Of a stretch of DNA of 64,000 nucleotides, positions 49,611 to 59,300 are shown piece by piece. The position numbers were made by a program, and so were the translations under genes. Below the pieces are notes generated by a model, which made no database searches, was not told the DNA's origin, and worked only from the letters and a program-made list of their open reading frames with translations. This DNA is from Aurantiochytrium sp. KH105 (lineage: Eukaryota > Sar > Bigyra > Thraustochytrida > Thraustochytriidae): NCBI GenBank assembly GCA_003116975.1, contig BGKB01000165.1, forward strand, positions 93,492 through 157,491, in the 5' to 3' direction. Each line of letters begins with the position of its first letter. Within the stretch, counting starts at the first letter, position 1.

Positions 49611-50558
49611 ATGAGCGGGAACGCCAAGCTGATGGTGCGGTCGCTTCCGTACTCGGTGCGGGACGCGCGGCTGGCCGAGGTCTTTGGAAAGTACGGGGAC
49701 ATGGTGGAGTGCAAGGTCATCATGGAGCGCGACCAGCCGGACCGCTCGCGAGGCTTCGCGTTTGTCACGTACAGGGACAGCGCGGACGCCGCGCGCGCTC
49801 TCGGCGCTCTCGATATGTACCAGCTCGATGGCCGGAGCATTCGTGTTCAGTTTTCTGAAAAGGGAGGAGGATCTGGCGGCGGGTCTGCTGGCGCGGGAGC
49901 ACCGCGAGACCCACGCGGCGACCGTCGAGGAGGCGATAGGGATCGCGACCGGGATCGTGACCGCGATCGATATGGTGGCGACCGCGATCGCTACGGCGGT
50001 GATTCGCGCTACGGCGGCGATTCGCGCTATGGAGATCGTGACCGAGATCGGGGCCAGCACAGGGACCGGTACGACGATGCGCGAGGCGATCGTGATCGGC
50101 ACGGTGGACGCGACAGGCACGATGACAGACATGGCGGTCGCGACAGGCATGATGACAGATACGGTGGGCGCGATCGCCATGGCGACCGACGCGGTGGCGA
50201 CGACCGTGAACCTCATGCCGTGCGACGACCGGGTGCTGGAAGCCAGGAGGTGCGGGATCCAACCGACGACAATACTCGCATCTACATTTCCGGCCTTCCC
50301 AGCGACACCACGGAGAAGGAACTTGCAGATCATTTTGGCGGACTTGGTGTGATTGCGAGGAAAAAGCAAAAGAGAGGATATCCTGACCAATGGCCGTACA
50401 AGATCACCATTTACACGGACGATCAGGGCAAGCCCAAGGGCGATGCGGTAATTGGCTACGAGGACCCCAATGCCGCCCAAAGCGCTCCCGAATTCTTTAA
50501 TGGGACCGAGTTCAAAGGATGCAAGATTAACGTTGAGAGCGCGGCCAAACCGCGATAG
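49611..50558 (+). CDS. Two-RRM RNA-binding protein with Asp/Arg/Gly-rich linker (FUS/TAF15-like second RRM)
   Basis: 315 aa from the ATG at 49611 (MSGNAKLMVRSLPYS). RRM1 (about 5-80) has RNP2 LMVRSLPYS and RNP1 SRGFAFVTY. Residues about 84-220 are Gly/Ser then Arg/Asp/Tyr/Gly repeats (DRDRDRYGGDSRYGG-like, later DRHGGRDRHDDR), a disordered region typical of condensate-forming proteins. RRM2 (about 228-312) begins TRIYISGLPSDTTEKELADH and ends CKINVESA, and has the extended loop (PYKITIYTDDQGKPKGDAVI) seen in FUS/EWS/TAF15 RRMs. No RanBP2-type zinc finger is present. A role in pre-mRNA processing or transcription is inferred from family. The upstream frame to 49515 is GC filler. Confidence 0.9.
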   Translation: MSGNAKLMVRSLPYSVRDARLAEVFGKYGDMVECKVIMERDQPDRSRGFAFVTYRDSADAARALGALDMYQLDGRSIRVQFSEKGGGSGGGSAGAGAPRDPRGDRRGGDRDRDRDRDRDRYGGDRDRYGGDSRYGGDSRYGDRDRDRGQHRDRYDDARGDRDRHGGRDRHDDRHGGRDRHDDRYGGRDRHGDRRGGDDREPHAVRRPGAGSQEVRDPTDDNTRIYISGLPSDTTEKELADHFGGLGVIARKKQKRGYPDQWPYKITIYTDDQGKPKGDAVIGYEDPNAAQSAPEFFNGTEFKGCKINVESAAKPR

Positions 50559-51296
50559 AAGAATTATCAACCTTTTGACATGACGACAATGACGCTTTCT
50601 AAGAAGTGAGGGGTCTACACCTGCCAAGTTCTCGCGTCAAGTCAAGTTAGGTCAGGTGAAGTCAAGTCAAGATTTGTCTTGTCTTGTCTTTCTTGCAAAC
50701 AACTTGGGCTCAGCAGGCTAGACTACATTTCTTTTTTTTTGTTTTATTTGCATGTACAAGATCATTGTCAAGAGTTTTGATTGGCAACCTGATAACATTA
50801 TGAGCACGGCGTAGCCTCGGAAGTGCGGTACACTTGCCAAGTCGAGTTGAATGTTGTCTTATCTTCCCTTTCACCTGAGCTCAGCTGACTTTGTTTTTGC
50901 TTTGATTTTCATGTTCATGTCCAGAGTCGCGTGTGCTTAACGAGCCATGAGAGTGTGAGAAAGTGAGTCTCTTGAAATAGCGCTCATACACCGAGGGATG
51001 GCGCGCTTCTCAGCAGCTGTATACTCTTGCTCTCTTGCTCCCTGAACTGGGCCTCCAACGTAAAGTACCTAAGCCGAGACGTTTGCATTTCTTCTTTGCA
51101 AAGATCAAATCAAAAATGTGCGCGCGAGCGCGCGCGATACAGAGAAAACAGCCCTCCTGAATCGTACCTTGCGCGAGATAGGATTTTGATCTTCTGGGAA
51201 CAGGTTTTTTCCTTTTGAGACGTTAGGACTGAGCTGCGCTACGCATGCTTTGCTGATATAATCAAGTGCTGAGACAAGACGACGAAACTTTGATCC
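50559..51296. other. Convergent intergenic gap
   Basis: 738 bp between the RRM gene and the Fritz-like gene stops. AAGTCAAGT/TCTTGTCTTG repeats near 50635-50695 could form a long imperfect hairpin. No gene seen. Confidence 0.45.
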
Positions 51297-53531
51297 TCAG
51301 ATGCCCTGGGAGAGTCCCCGGCTGGATGGCCGCCTTTCTGTAGCTTTCCGAACTTGCTTGAGCCTCAGATCCATGCGTTCAAGACTATGAAGCCGATACA
51401 CGCTACGTGCCTGTGCGAGCTTGCCGCGGCATTCGAGCCAAAGTCCTAATCGCATTGCATCCGCTGCTGTGAGCAAGCCCCGAGCGTTGATGAGCGATCG
51501 AGACCTCGCCGTTGTCGTGGCGTTTTCCTCGCTCGAGACGCTGTCAAAGTCGAGGGCTTCATCTCCACTGAAATCGATGCTTTGTGGACTCGCTGCCGCC
51601 GCGGTACGCATTGCCTCGGCGCGTCTCCACTCCCGCCAAAGAAGGTCCATTTCGTCGGCCCATCGCTGTGCAATTGGAGGCACTTGTCGAGGCATTTGCA
51701 TAGCAAATTCGATATCCTGTTCGTCCCCGTCGTTCACCTCATCCTTGGTAACATTCGATGATGATGTATCAGAAGCAGAAAAAAGAGAGCTTGAATCGAG
51801 TCGCAAGGACAAATCTTGCTGATACGAATCCCGAAGCCGACCCGCTGAGGCACGCGCCGCGCGACCAATCGTATCGGCCTGGCCCATACTTGCCGACCAC
51901 GCAGCAATGGTATCAAAGAGCTGCGCACCAAGAGCCGTCGACTGACCTTGGACCGGCGTTGAGGCAATGCCGTGCGCAAATTGGCAGGCGCGCTCAAGCT
52001 GACCAAGGCGTAGACGATCAGAAATGTAGCGTCGCTGGGCAGCCTCGAGAAGGCGTACCCAGCGTTTACGCAGACGGGGTTCCGTGAGTAGAGCCACATC
52101 CGAGGCAAGAGCAGCGAGTGTGTCAATCAGACATGCGTGCATTTGGTCTTGTTGGGGGATGATGAGCTCGCACTGCGCAAGTTTGCCAGCTTCGCGCGAG
52201 ACAAGCAGGAGCGCGCGCAAACGGCGCTCGAGGGGAAGGCCGAGCCATGACGCGAATTGCGTCGCAAAACGCAGACGCTCCGCAGGTCGAGGCTCTTGCA
52301 GTGCTTTGCTCAAGTGAAGCCGCAATATGGATCGCCACGCGTCGGGACAAAGAACATCTGGGTCGTCAAAAGTGACGCACAGCGGATGCCCGTCATCGAG
52401 GATGATGGCCAAACGATGACAGCGGGCAGCGTTTCCCGCGGTGGAGCCTAGCCACGCGCATGAGAACACTTGGGATGGGACGAGAATGTGCGGCGGAAAG
52501 TCAATACGCGTGCGCATAAGCGGCTGCAGCGCACGATCGAGCAAGGTTACGACGCCCTCATGGACAGCTCCTACCGCGAGGACAAGGGCGTCGCCTGTCC
52601 ATTGCAAAAAGTCGACAGCATGAGGGCTTTTAGCTTGATGCCAACGAAAACGTTTACGGATCCAAGACGGCGCGAAAAGGAAGAGGTGATGCGTCTCGCC
52701 AACGAAGACGACTGCATCTCCCTGTGGTGTCCAACACCCTCGTGAAAAGTGTGTCGCCTTGCGTGTTTCCATTGATCCATCCACCTGCTGCACAAATTCG
52801 GAGTGCGCAAGCTTGAGTACGCCAGCTTGCATGCTTCCGGGTTTCTTGGACCAGGCACATAGCACATCTCGTGGATCATGTGTGCTGCACAAGAGCGTCC
52901 CGGGAACGGCGGTCACAAATGATGCGCTGAGGTGTCGGGTTACTTGCAAATAAAGCTGCCAGTCATTTTCGTCTCCGCCCGGTATTCTCTGTTTAACGAG
53001 GGCAACGATCATGGCAGCCGCGCTCGGGTCGTCGAGGTTTTTTTCCCCAAAAGCAACCACACAAAGTTCGCCATCGCAACTGATGCTCAGGGACTCGGCG
53101 CAGTACGGCAAGCGTCTGCGCGATTGAAAGACTTCACGGTCTGCCGCGCGAAAACTGTGCGCCTCGGTGTGAGGAGCGCGATGCATAGCGCACGCCACGA
53201 GCTCACCCGAGTCGAGCGATACGACGGCGATGCTGTCATGTCGCTTCACGTGTTCCTTTGAAGAAGGAAAAGTGGGAAGCGGTGCCAGCGTTGCGCACAC
53301 GACCTTTTCGTGAGCGCTGCGTCGGACTCTTTGCGCCGAGGCGTCGCAATCGATGGGCGTTCCGAGCTCTTCTGTTTCTTGGTGCACGTCCCAGGTCTTG
53401 GAGACAAAGTTGGCGTCAAAGGTCTGCACATGGTCGCTGTCGAGGACAACCGCCAGGACCGTCGCGGACAATGCTTCAGCTGCCGCGCCTCCGCCGTTTG
53501 GACTGTGAGTCACATCTGGGTTGTCAGCCAT
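51297..53531 (-). CDS. Beta-propeller plus helical protein, possibly Fritz/WDPCP-like
   Basis: 744 aa from the ATG at 53531 (MADNPDVTHS); the frame is open upstream to 53894 through CT/GA-rich promoter DNA. The N-terminal 400 residues read as WD-type beta blades, for example GCWTPQGDAVVFVGETHHLFLF and DFLQWTGDALVLAV with VVTLLDRALQPLMR, the last resembling the D-x-ALTPI strand of Fritz. A helical C-terminal part includes FASWLGLPLERRLRALLLVS and YISDRLRLGQLERACQFA followed by LGAQLFDTIAAWS, similar in layout to Fritz's AF-LAVDIG and later helices. Fritz acts with Inturned and Fuzzy in the CPLANE complex at ciliary bases. The match is by eye and weak. Other WD-helical trafficking proteins are possible. 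Confidence 0.55.
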   Translation of the reverse strand: MADNPDVTHSPNGGGAAAEALSATVLAVVLDSDHVQTFDANFVSKTWDVHQETEELGTPIDCDASAQRVRRSAHEKVVCATLAPLPTFPSSKEHVKRHDSIAVVSLDSGELVACAMHRAPHTEAHSFRAADREVFQSRRRLPYCAESLSISCDGELCVVAFGEKNLDDPSAAAMIVALVKQRIPGGDENDWQLYLQVTRHLSASFVTAVPGTLLCSTHDPRDVLCAWSKKPGSMQAGVLKLAHSEFVQQVDGSMETRKATHFSRGCWTPQGDAVVFVGETHHLFLFAPSWIRKRFRWHQAKSPHAVDFLQWTGDALVLAVGAVHEGVVTLLDRALQPLMRTRIDFPPHILVPSQVFSCAWLGSTAGNAARCHRLAIILDDGHPLCVTFDDPDVLCPDAWRSILRLHLSKALQEPRPAERLRFATQFASWLGLPLERRLRALLLVSREAGKLAQCELIIPQQDQMHACLIDTLAALASDVALLTEPRLRKRWVRLLEAAQRRYISDRLRLGQLERACQFAHGIASTPVQGQSTALGAQLFDTIAAWSASMGQADTIGRAARASAGRLRDSYQQDLSLRLDSSSLFSASDTSSSNVTKDEVNDGDEQDIEFAMQMPRQVPPIAQRWADEMDLLWREWRRAEAMRTAAAASPQSIDFSGDEALDFDSVSSEENATTTARSRSLINARGLLTAADAMRLGLWLECRGKLAQARSVYRLHSLERMDLRLKQVRKATERRPSSRGLSQGI

Positions 53532-53847
53532 TCTCAATTCTCGCAGCGCTGTCACTCGTTGGCTTCGTGCCAACGAGAGCTGTTGCCTCGGGACAGCGGT
53601 TGCGAGTTGACCCTGCGTGCGTGCGTGGGCGAACGGTTCGTCTTTTGCATCACAATCGCACCGCACAAGGGGACCAAACGAGCCCATTTTGCCCCTTTCT
53701 TCTTCTTTCTTTCTTTCTCTTTTTTTTTTTTTTTTTTCTCCTCTTTGTTTTTTACCGTGGCGATCTTCTCCAAACCTCGGACTCGCACGAGCATCGAGCG
53801 TCCGGCGGCGAGAACCAGGGCGCACGGCCAGCGGTCTCCGCGAGGGA
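53532..53847. promoter_or_regulatory. Divergent promoter with pyrimidine-rich tract, Fritz-like / COQ10
   Basis: 316 bp between start codons. A strong CT/T-rich tract spans about 53695-53755, with about 18 consecutive T near 53721-53738. Similar tracts lie near 39131-39171 and 12000-12090, beside other divergent genes. Confidence 0.5.
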
Positions 53848-54435
53848 ATGCTGGCAGCACGCGCAAGGGCGCGGGGCCTGGGGGCTTCGCGCAAGAGGGT
53901 GCTGGCTCACAGCGGCTGCGGCGTTGGACAGCCCGGCGCGAGCCCGGGGCGCTTCAGGAGCTATGGCGAGGCTCTGCGGACCGTGGCGGTGCAGCGAGAG
54001 CTGCCCTTTGACCGCCTGGACGTCTTCAAGGTGGTGGTGGACGTGGTCAAGTATCCAGAATTCCTGCCGTACTGCACGGAGGCGTCCATGACGAGTTTTG
54101 GGAACCAGCAAATGCGCGCCGAGGTGGTCTTTGCGCACAAGCTGTTTCAGGAGCGCATGCAGTACGAGATTTCCTGGAAATCACCCGAGATGGTCCTCTC
54201 GGTGGCGACGGATACTAAATTTGCCAAACGCATCGAGTATCTCTGGCACTTTGAGGAAACGAAGCCGCATCGGACCCTGGTGGATGTCGAGCTCAAGGTC
54301 GCCTTTACCTCGTCGAGTTCGGCGTTTCTCTTTGACATGTTTGCCGACAGGATCCAGGACCGCGTCTTTCAGGCATTTGCCGGTCGCATTCGTGAGCTTG
54401 CGAGGCTTTCCAAGGAGCGAGAGTCGACCGTGTAG
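53848..54435 (+). CDS. COQ10: COQ10 coenzyme Q-binding protein (START fold), mitochondrial
   Basis: 195 aa from the ATG at 53848 (MLAARARARGLG). The first 40 residues are Arg/Ala/Gly-rich with no acidic residues, a likely mitochondrial presequence. The body matches COQ10: VFKVVVDVVKYPEFLPYC, then an alternating beta region with RMQYEISWKSPEMV, and a final helix LFDMFADRIQDRVFQAFAGR. The bacterial relatives are polyketide-cyclase-like lipid-binding proteins. COQ10 binds coenzyme Q and is needed for efficient respiration. An upstream ATG at 53617 in the same frame would place a hydrophobic CT-tract-encoded segment first, which is judged to be 5'UTR. Convergent with the ArfGAP gene. Confidence 0.93.
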   Translation: MLAARARARGLGASRKRVLAHSGCGVGQPGASPGRFRSYGEALRTVAVQRELPFDRLDVFKVVVDVVKYPEFLPYCTEASMTSFGNQQMRAEVVFAHKLFQERMQYEISWKSPEMVLSVATDTKFAKRIEYLWHFEETKPHRTLVDVELKVAFTSSSSAFLFDMFADRIQDRVFQAFAGRIRELARLSKERESTV

Positions 54436-54743
54436 ACTAGATACGTACGCGGTAGAGACCGCGTCGATGAGCGGCTCGGTAACGTGATGTGATCTTGCCA
54501 TGTGATAATGAATGTAGTGCCACGAACGACTGTAGACAAATCAAAAGGTGGCGCGCGTGCCCAGACGAAGGCCTCTTTACAATCTTCGCAAGGCATGATC
54601 CAAGAGGAAAAATCGGGGTCCAAGGTGAAAGCTTACAATAATGATATGAAAACTGTAGAGGACGGTGGGGGAATCGGATCGAGCAAAAGATTTAAACTTT
54701 GCTAGAACTGTTTGCTCCTTGAATGGGTGAAAAAAAGTCTATC

Positions 54744-55910
54744 CTAAAAGAGCCCAGCAAAAGGATCATTGGGGTCCGCTGCGGGGCGAGACGTCCGCGC
54801 GATGCCCATTGCAGGCATGCTGCTAGGGACCTGCGGCATTGGTGCTCTGGGCATTGGCGCTATGACGTTTCGTGGTGCGTGCAAGCTTGCAAACGGGTCA
54901 TCACTCGGGGTCGTCTGCCACCCGACTTGAGCCATGGGCACTTGCTGGTGAAACTGCTGCTGCGGCGGTTGTGATTGCAGCGGCTGCTGTGACTGTAGCT
55001 GTTGCTGTTGTTGCGGCCAGGCAGCAGAAGGAGCAACTTGCTGGGGCTGTTGGTACTGCATGCTTGGCGCGGGCTGATGAAGTACTGCAAAAGGATCATC
55101 TGCCGGCATGCTCGACTGGAAAGAAAGGGTCGGTGCCAGTTGAGGCGCGGGCGCCGGAGAGGGCGAAATAAAGGAAAACCCGCCAGCTGCACCGGTGCTA
55201 TTGCCGTTCTTACCGTTGCTGCTGGCGGGCGCGACGGCGACGCTTGGGGTATCAAAGTCAGCAAATAAATCTGTCACGTCTGCTGCCGATGTCGTCGTTG
55301 CTGTTGCTGGCGCGTCGAAAGTGCTTCCGCCAAAGAGATCAATTTCGTCTGCAGCGGCAGCAGCAGCAGACGCCGCCGCGTTCGTTGCGGCGGGTTGCGA
55401 CGCGGGCGTGGCTTTAATTGTGAGGGCATCGAAGAGATTGGCCGTCTGTCCCATTGAGGCTGGCTCCGCGACGCTCGTCTGGGCCGTCTTGGAGGCCGAC
55501 GAAGAGGAAGGAAGCTCTGCGTTCGGATCGTACCAACGCTTCTCTTCGTAGACCATGACAATGAGCTCCTTCCATCGATCTATTTTATCGCCTTCGCGGG
55601 GCATGTAGCGTTCCTCGTCCTTGGGCGTCCACTTGGCATACCATATGGCCCGTGCATACTCGTTACCGCCGCCGTTGCGCTTGCGCAAGGCCTCAACCTC
55701 AGGCATGGTCCATGTGGACATGGTCGCGGACTTGACGCGATGCGAGTACGCCTGATGCGACGACTTGCAGTAGTTGCAGACGAAGGTCCCATACTTGACG
55801 CAGATGGCTCCGAACCCGAGCCTGCTCTGCGCTTTGCAGTTCACGCACTCGCGGTTCGCGCCCAGCTTGCGCAGCTTGTTGAGCAGCGTTTCCGCTTCGT
55901 TGCCGCCCAT
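54744..55910 (-). CDS. ArfGAP-fold protein of the AGFG/AGD14 type, arginine finger replaced
   Basis: 388 aa from the ATG at 55910 (MGGNEAETLLNKL). The zinc finger is C22-x2-C25-x19-C45-x2-C48, followed by SHRVKSATMSTWTMPEVEAL and YARAIWYAKW, then VYEEKRWYDP, all matching the AGFG1 and plant AGD14 group (THRVKSVSM, EKKRWYVP). The arginine finger normally in SGIHR or SGSLR is Gln53 here (KSSHQ), so GAP activity is doubtful. From about 120 on the protein is Ala/Ser/Thr then Gln/Pro-rich, with DPFAVLH, DPFASLH and NDPFAGLF motifs. DPF motifs bind AP-2/clathrin adaptors, so an endocytic adaptor role is plausible. Divergent from the PX-PH kinase gene. Confidence 0.88.
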   Translation of the reverse strand: MGGNEAETLLNKLRKLGANRECVNCKAQSRLGFGAICVKYGTFVCNYCKSSHQAYSHRVKSATMSTWTMPEVEALRKRNGGGNEYARAIWYAKWTPKDEERYMPREGDKIDRWKELIVMVYEEKRWYDPNAELPSSSSASKTAQTSVAEPASMGQTANLFDALTIKATPASQPAATNAAASAAAAAADEIDLFGGSTFDAPATATTTSAADVTDLFADFDTPSVAVAPASSNGKNGNSTGAAGGFSFISPSPAPAPQLAPTLSFQSSMPADDPFAVLHQPAPSMQYQQPQQVAPSAAWPQQQQQLQSQQPLQSQPPQQQFHQQVPMAQVGWQTTPSDDPFASLHAPRNVIAPMPRAPMPQVPSSMPAMGIARTSRPAADPNDPFAGLF

Positions 55911-56358
55911 CCTCCCGGCTCCCGCGCACGGCGTTCTTCCTCCCTTTCCTCCCACGGAGTCGCCCTCCAGGCGGGGCCCGCCGCCTCCGCCGCCGCCTCC
56001 GCCTCCGCGCGCGCTCCCTCGCCGCGCCGCGAGCGGCCAGACGAAGCCGGAGTTGGCCGCGCTCGATCTGCAATTTGCACAACTCCTCGGCCGCCTCCGC
56101 AGACGCTGCAGTAGTAGTGGCCATGGTGGAACGTAAAAACGCGCGAGCGACCTGGCCGGTGAGGCTTCCTTGTGCCGCCCTGGGATTGCCGACTTGCCGG
56201 CAAGTGGGGCAAAGTATACTCGAGTTCCGGGAGCCCTTCGGCGACGGTATAGGACACTACTGTCCTCGCCGCGCAAGCAGAGAGGGGCCAGTTCCGCAGC
56301 GCGGCGGGCGCGCAGACCCGCGACGCGCGCGCGGAGAGGCCGCGCGAGGGAGGCCGGG
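55911..56358. promoter_or_regulatory. Divergent promoter, ArfGAP / PX-PH-TKL kinase
   Basis: 448 bp, GC-rich, between start codons. Frames crossing it are Arg/Pro filler. No core element recognised. Confidence 0.45.
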
Positions 56359-59300
56359 ATGGAGAGCGCGGACGAAGAAGACGCGACGCGGCCCGGGGCT
56401 GGCGCGAAAAGGCGCGGCAGCGGCGAGGACCCGACGCGCGCGGCGGCAGGAGGCCGGGGCGAGCCCCCGGGCGCGGAAAGGCGCGGCGAAGATACGCGCA
56501 TGCTGGCGGGAGCCCAGGTCGACTTCGCGAGCGCGAGGCTGGGAAGCCTCAAGTTCAGGTTCGCCATCCCGCTGACACAAATGGCGTATGACCCAAAGAC
56601 GAACACGAGCTTTGTGCAGTACTGCATGGTCGTGCAGGTCCAGGGACTGCCGCCCGCGACACAGGGACGATGGATGGTGCGTCGGCGCACAGATCACTTT
56701 ACGAGCCTCCACAAGCTCGTAACGCGCGTCCTCGAGGCCAAGGGGACAAACTATCGCCCCTTTTTGCGCCCCCTGCCCCGGCGACGGTACTTTGAGTCGA
56801 GCGCGGCGGCAACGATCCTGAGCGCGCGGCGAAAGCGACTCAAGGAGTACCTGCAGGATGTCTTGGCTTTGGCCGAGGTTGATGGAGACGTTTGCGCGCT
56901 GGCGTGCGCGTTTTTGGACATTGACGAAGAGGCTGTCTTGGGCGGCACCCAGCCCTGGCGCGCTCAAGAAGACACCTTTGAAGCTTCCGGACCAGAGACG
57001 AGCACGCACGCACGTCACGAGGCGCACGACGAGTTCGACGTGATGGTGGACAAGCGGTCGCGAATCGATGCTGTCGTCGACATGGTACGCAAACCAATGC
57101 GACGCGGGTGGCTGCGCCTGCAAAAGCGGCCAGACGCTGATGAAGATCCCGATGCCGCGCAGATGCGAGGTTCCGACGATGAAGATGATGATGATGAGAC
57201 GCAGGCTGCCCTGGCAGATGCCCTGGAAAGCAAGTCCCCGTCCGTGAGCGCAAACTTGGCTCTAAAAGCAGGTTTCCTCACCAAACGTGGCGGCCTTCAC
57301 GGTGGGAGTAAGTCATGGAAGCGAAGATATTTTCGGCTCTTGCCCATGGGCCTATCGTATTATTCAGCTTCGACCATGACGCTCCTCGGCGTGATTCGCG
57401 TAGGCGACGCCTTTACGCGTGTGGTAAGCATGAACGCAGAGCAAACGCGACTTGTGCGTGTGCCATCGAATCAGTTTGGTTTCTTGGTAAGTACCGAGGA
57501 TCGCGAACTTGTCTTGTGCGCGAACTCGTGTCAGGAGCGGGACGCCTGGATGCAAGCAATCCAGTCTGCCGTCGCAGCGTACGAGAGTGGAAGTGGGACG
57601 GCCGAAGGCGCGGGCCTCGCCTGCGAGGAAGCCGAGGACGACTGGTACGGATTTCGTCCTCAGACGCCGTTTCTAGGGGCAGGAACGGGCCATGCTGGTA
57701 GTCGTGAAACTAGTATGATGGGTCCTGTTGCATCGAGACTTCAGCACGTAGCCTCTCAAGAACAAGGCGTTGTAGAAATGAATGTCAACGTTGACGACGA
57801 TGGTGATTGCATTGGCGAGCAAGAAGCGGGGCCAGACGCAGACGAGCCAACGGCCGCGACGCAGGTCCAGGCCAACGTAGACGAAGGCGAAAAGGAGGTC
57901 AAAAGGCGTCTTCGCCGGCATCATTCGTCGTCCGCGAGCTCCATCAAGTACGACCCATTTGACGCGTCGCGTGACAAGGGCAAAATTCGAAGGGAGGAAG
58001 ACAGTTTCAACGCTCCTGACTTGCAGCGCAAGGATGCATGGGAGGTGGATTGGGCACAACTTGATCTTCATCAAAAGGTGGGCGAGGGCGCTGCTGGCCA
58101 GGTCTTTCGCGGGTCTCTTTGGGGGTCCGAGGTGGCTGTGAAAAAAATGCATTGCAACGAGCTAACGCCAGGCATGTTGCGCTCCTTGCGTAAAGAAGTG
58201 ACCATCCTGAGTCAGCTGCGACACCCGTGCGTGGTCTTGTACATTGGTGCATGCACACAGTTGCCCAATGTCTGCATCATCACCGAATGGTGCTCGCGCG
58301 GGTCTTTGTTTGACGTCTTGCATTCGAGCTCACTTCTCTTGGACACGAAACGAAGACTCGACCTGGCGCTGCAGGTCGCCAAGGGCATGTCGTATTTGCA
58401 CGGTCGGCCGAAGGAAATTATCCACCGCGACCTAAAATCGATGAATGTCCTGGTCACGCAAGCATGGCAAGCCAAGGTCGCGGATTTTGGACTGACGATT
58501 GTCCGCCGCAAGTCCGACATTGAAAATGAAGATGGCGGCCATTTTGGTATTCAGGGAACCCCGCAATGGATGGCTCCCGAGGTGATGGAAGGCAACCGGT
58601 ACAATGGCAAGGTTGACGTGTACAGTTTTGGGATTGTTCTGACGGAGATTTTCACGCGCAAAATGCCGTTTGCTGACCGCTACAAGCGCTTCGACTTTGT
58701 TGATGCCGTGCTGGAAGGCGCCACCCCCACCATTCCTGTGTGGGCCAGCGACACCACCTGTCTTGACGAATTCGAAGAGGGAGACGATGAGAAGTGCGAT
58801 GAAGACAGTCAAAATATTGTTGCCGTCAAGCCTGCTCAACGTACAGCCTCTCAGCGCCATCGTCAACTGCGGCGAAGAAGCCTCCTCTTTAGCGAAGCGA
58901 CTGCAACGCTGCGATCAAAGTCACTCCCTATAGTCCATGATGTGCGACCCGCATCGCTGCAGACAGTCGGCAACGGTACAGCAGACTCAGAATCTGTGCT
59001 GGGCGACGATACTGAGCAGCCAATGCGCACGAATGAAGACGGCGACAGTATTGACCACAAGAAAGAAGAAGAAGAAGAAGAAGAAGAAGAAGAAGAAGAA
59101 GAAATGGAAGAGGATGGTTTGGAGGATCAAGAGGACCATCGCGAGCAAGTCGGAACAATGACGGCCCAGAGAGTTCTTGTCATGCGAAAGAGAGAAGGGG
59201 CCATGGCTCGAAGCTCTTGGGAGAGCGAGGATGAGGACGCCCGACAGCGGGACGGCGAAGCGGACATCCCATTGACCTTGGGCACTTCCAACGAAGCTCG

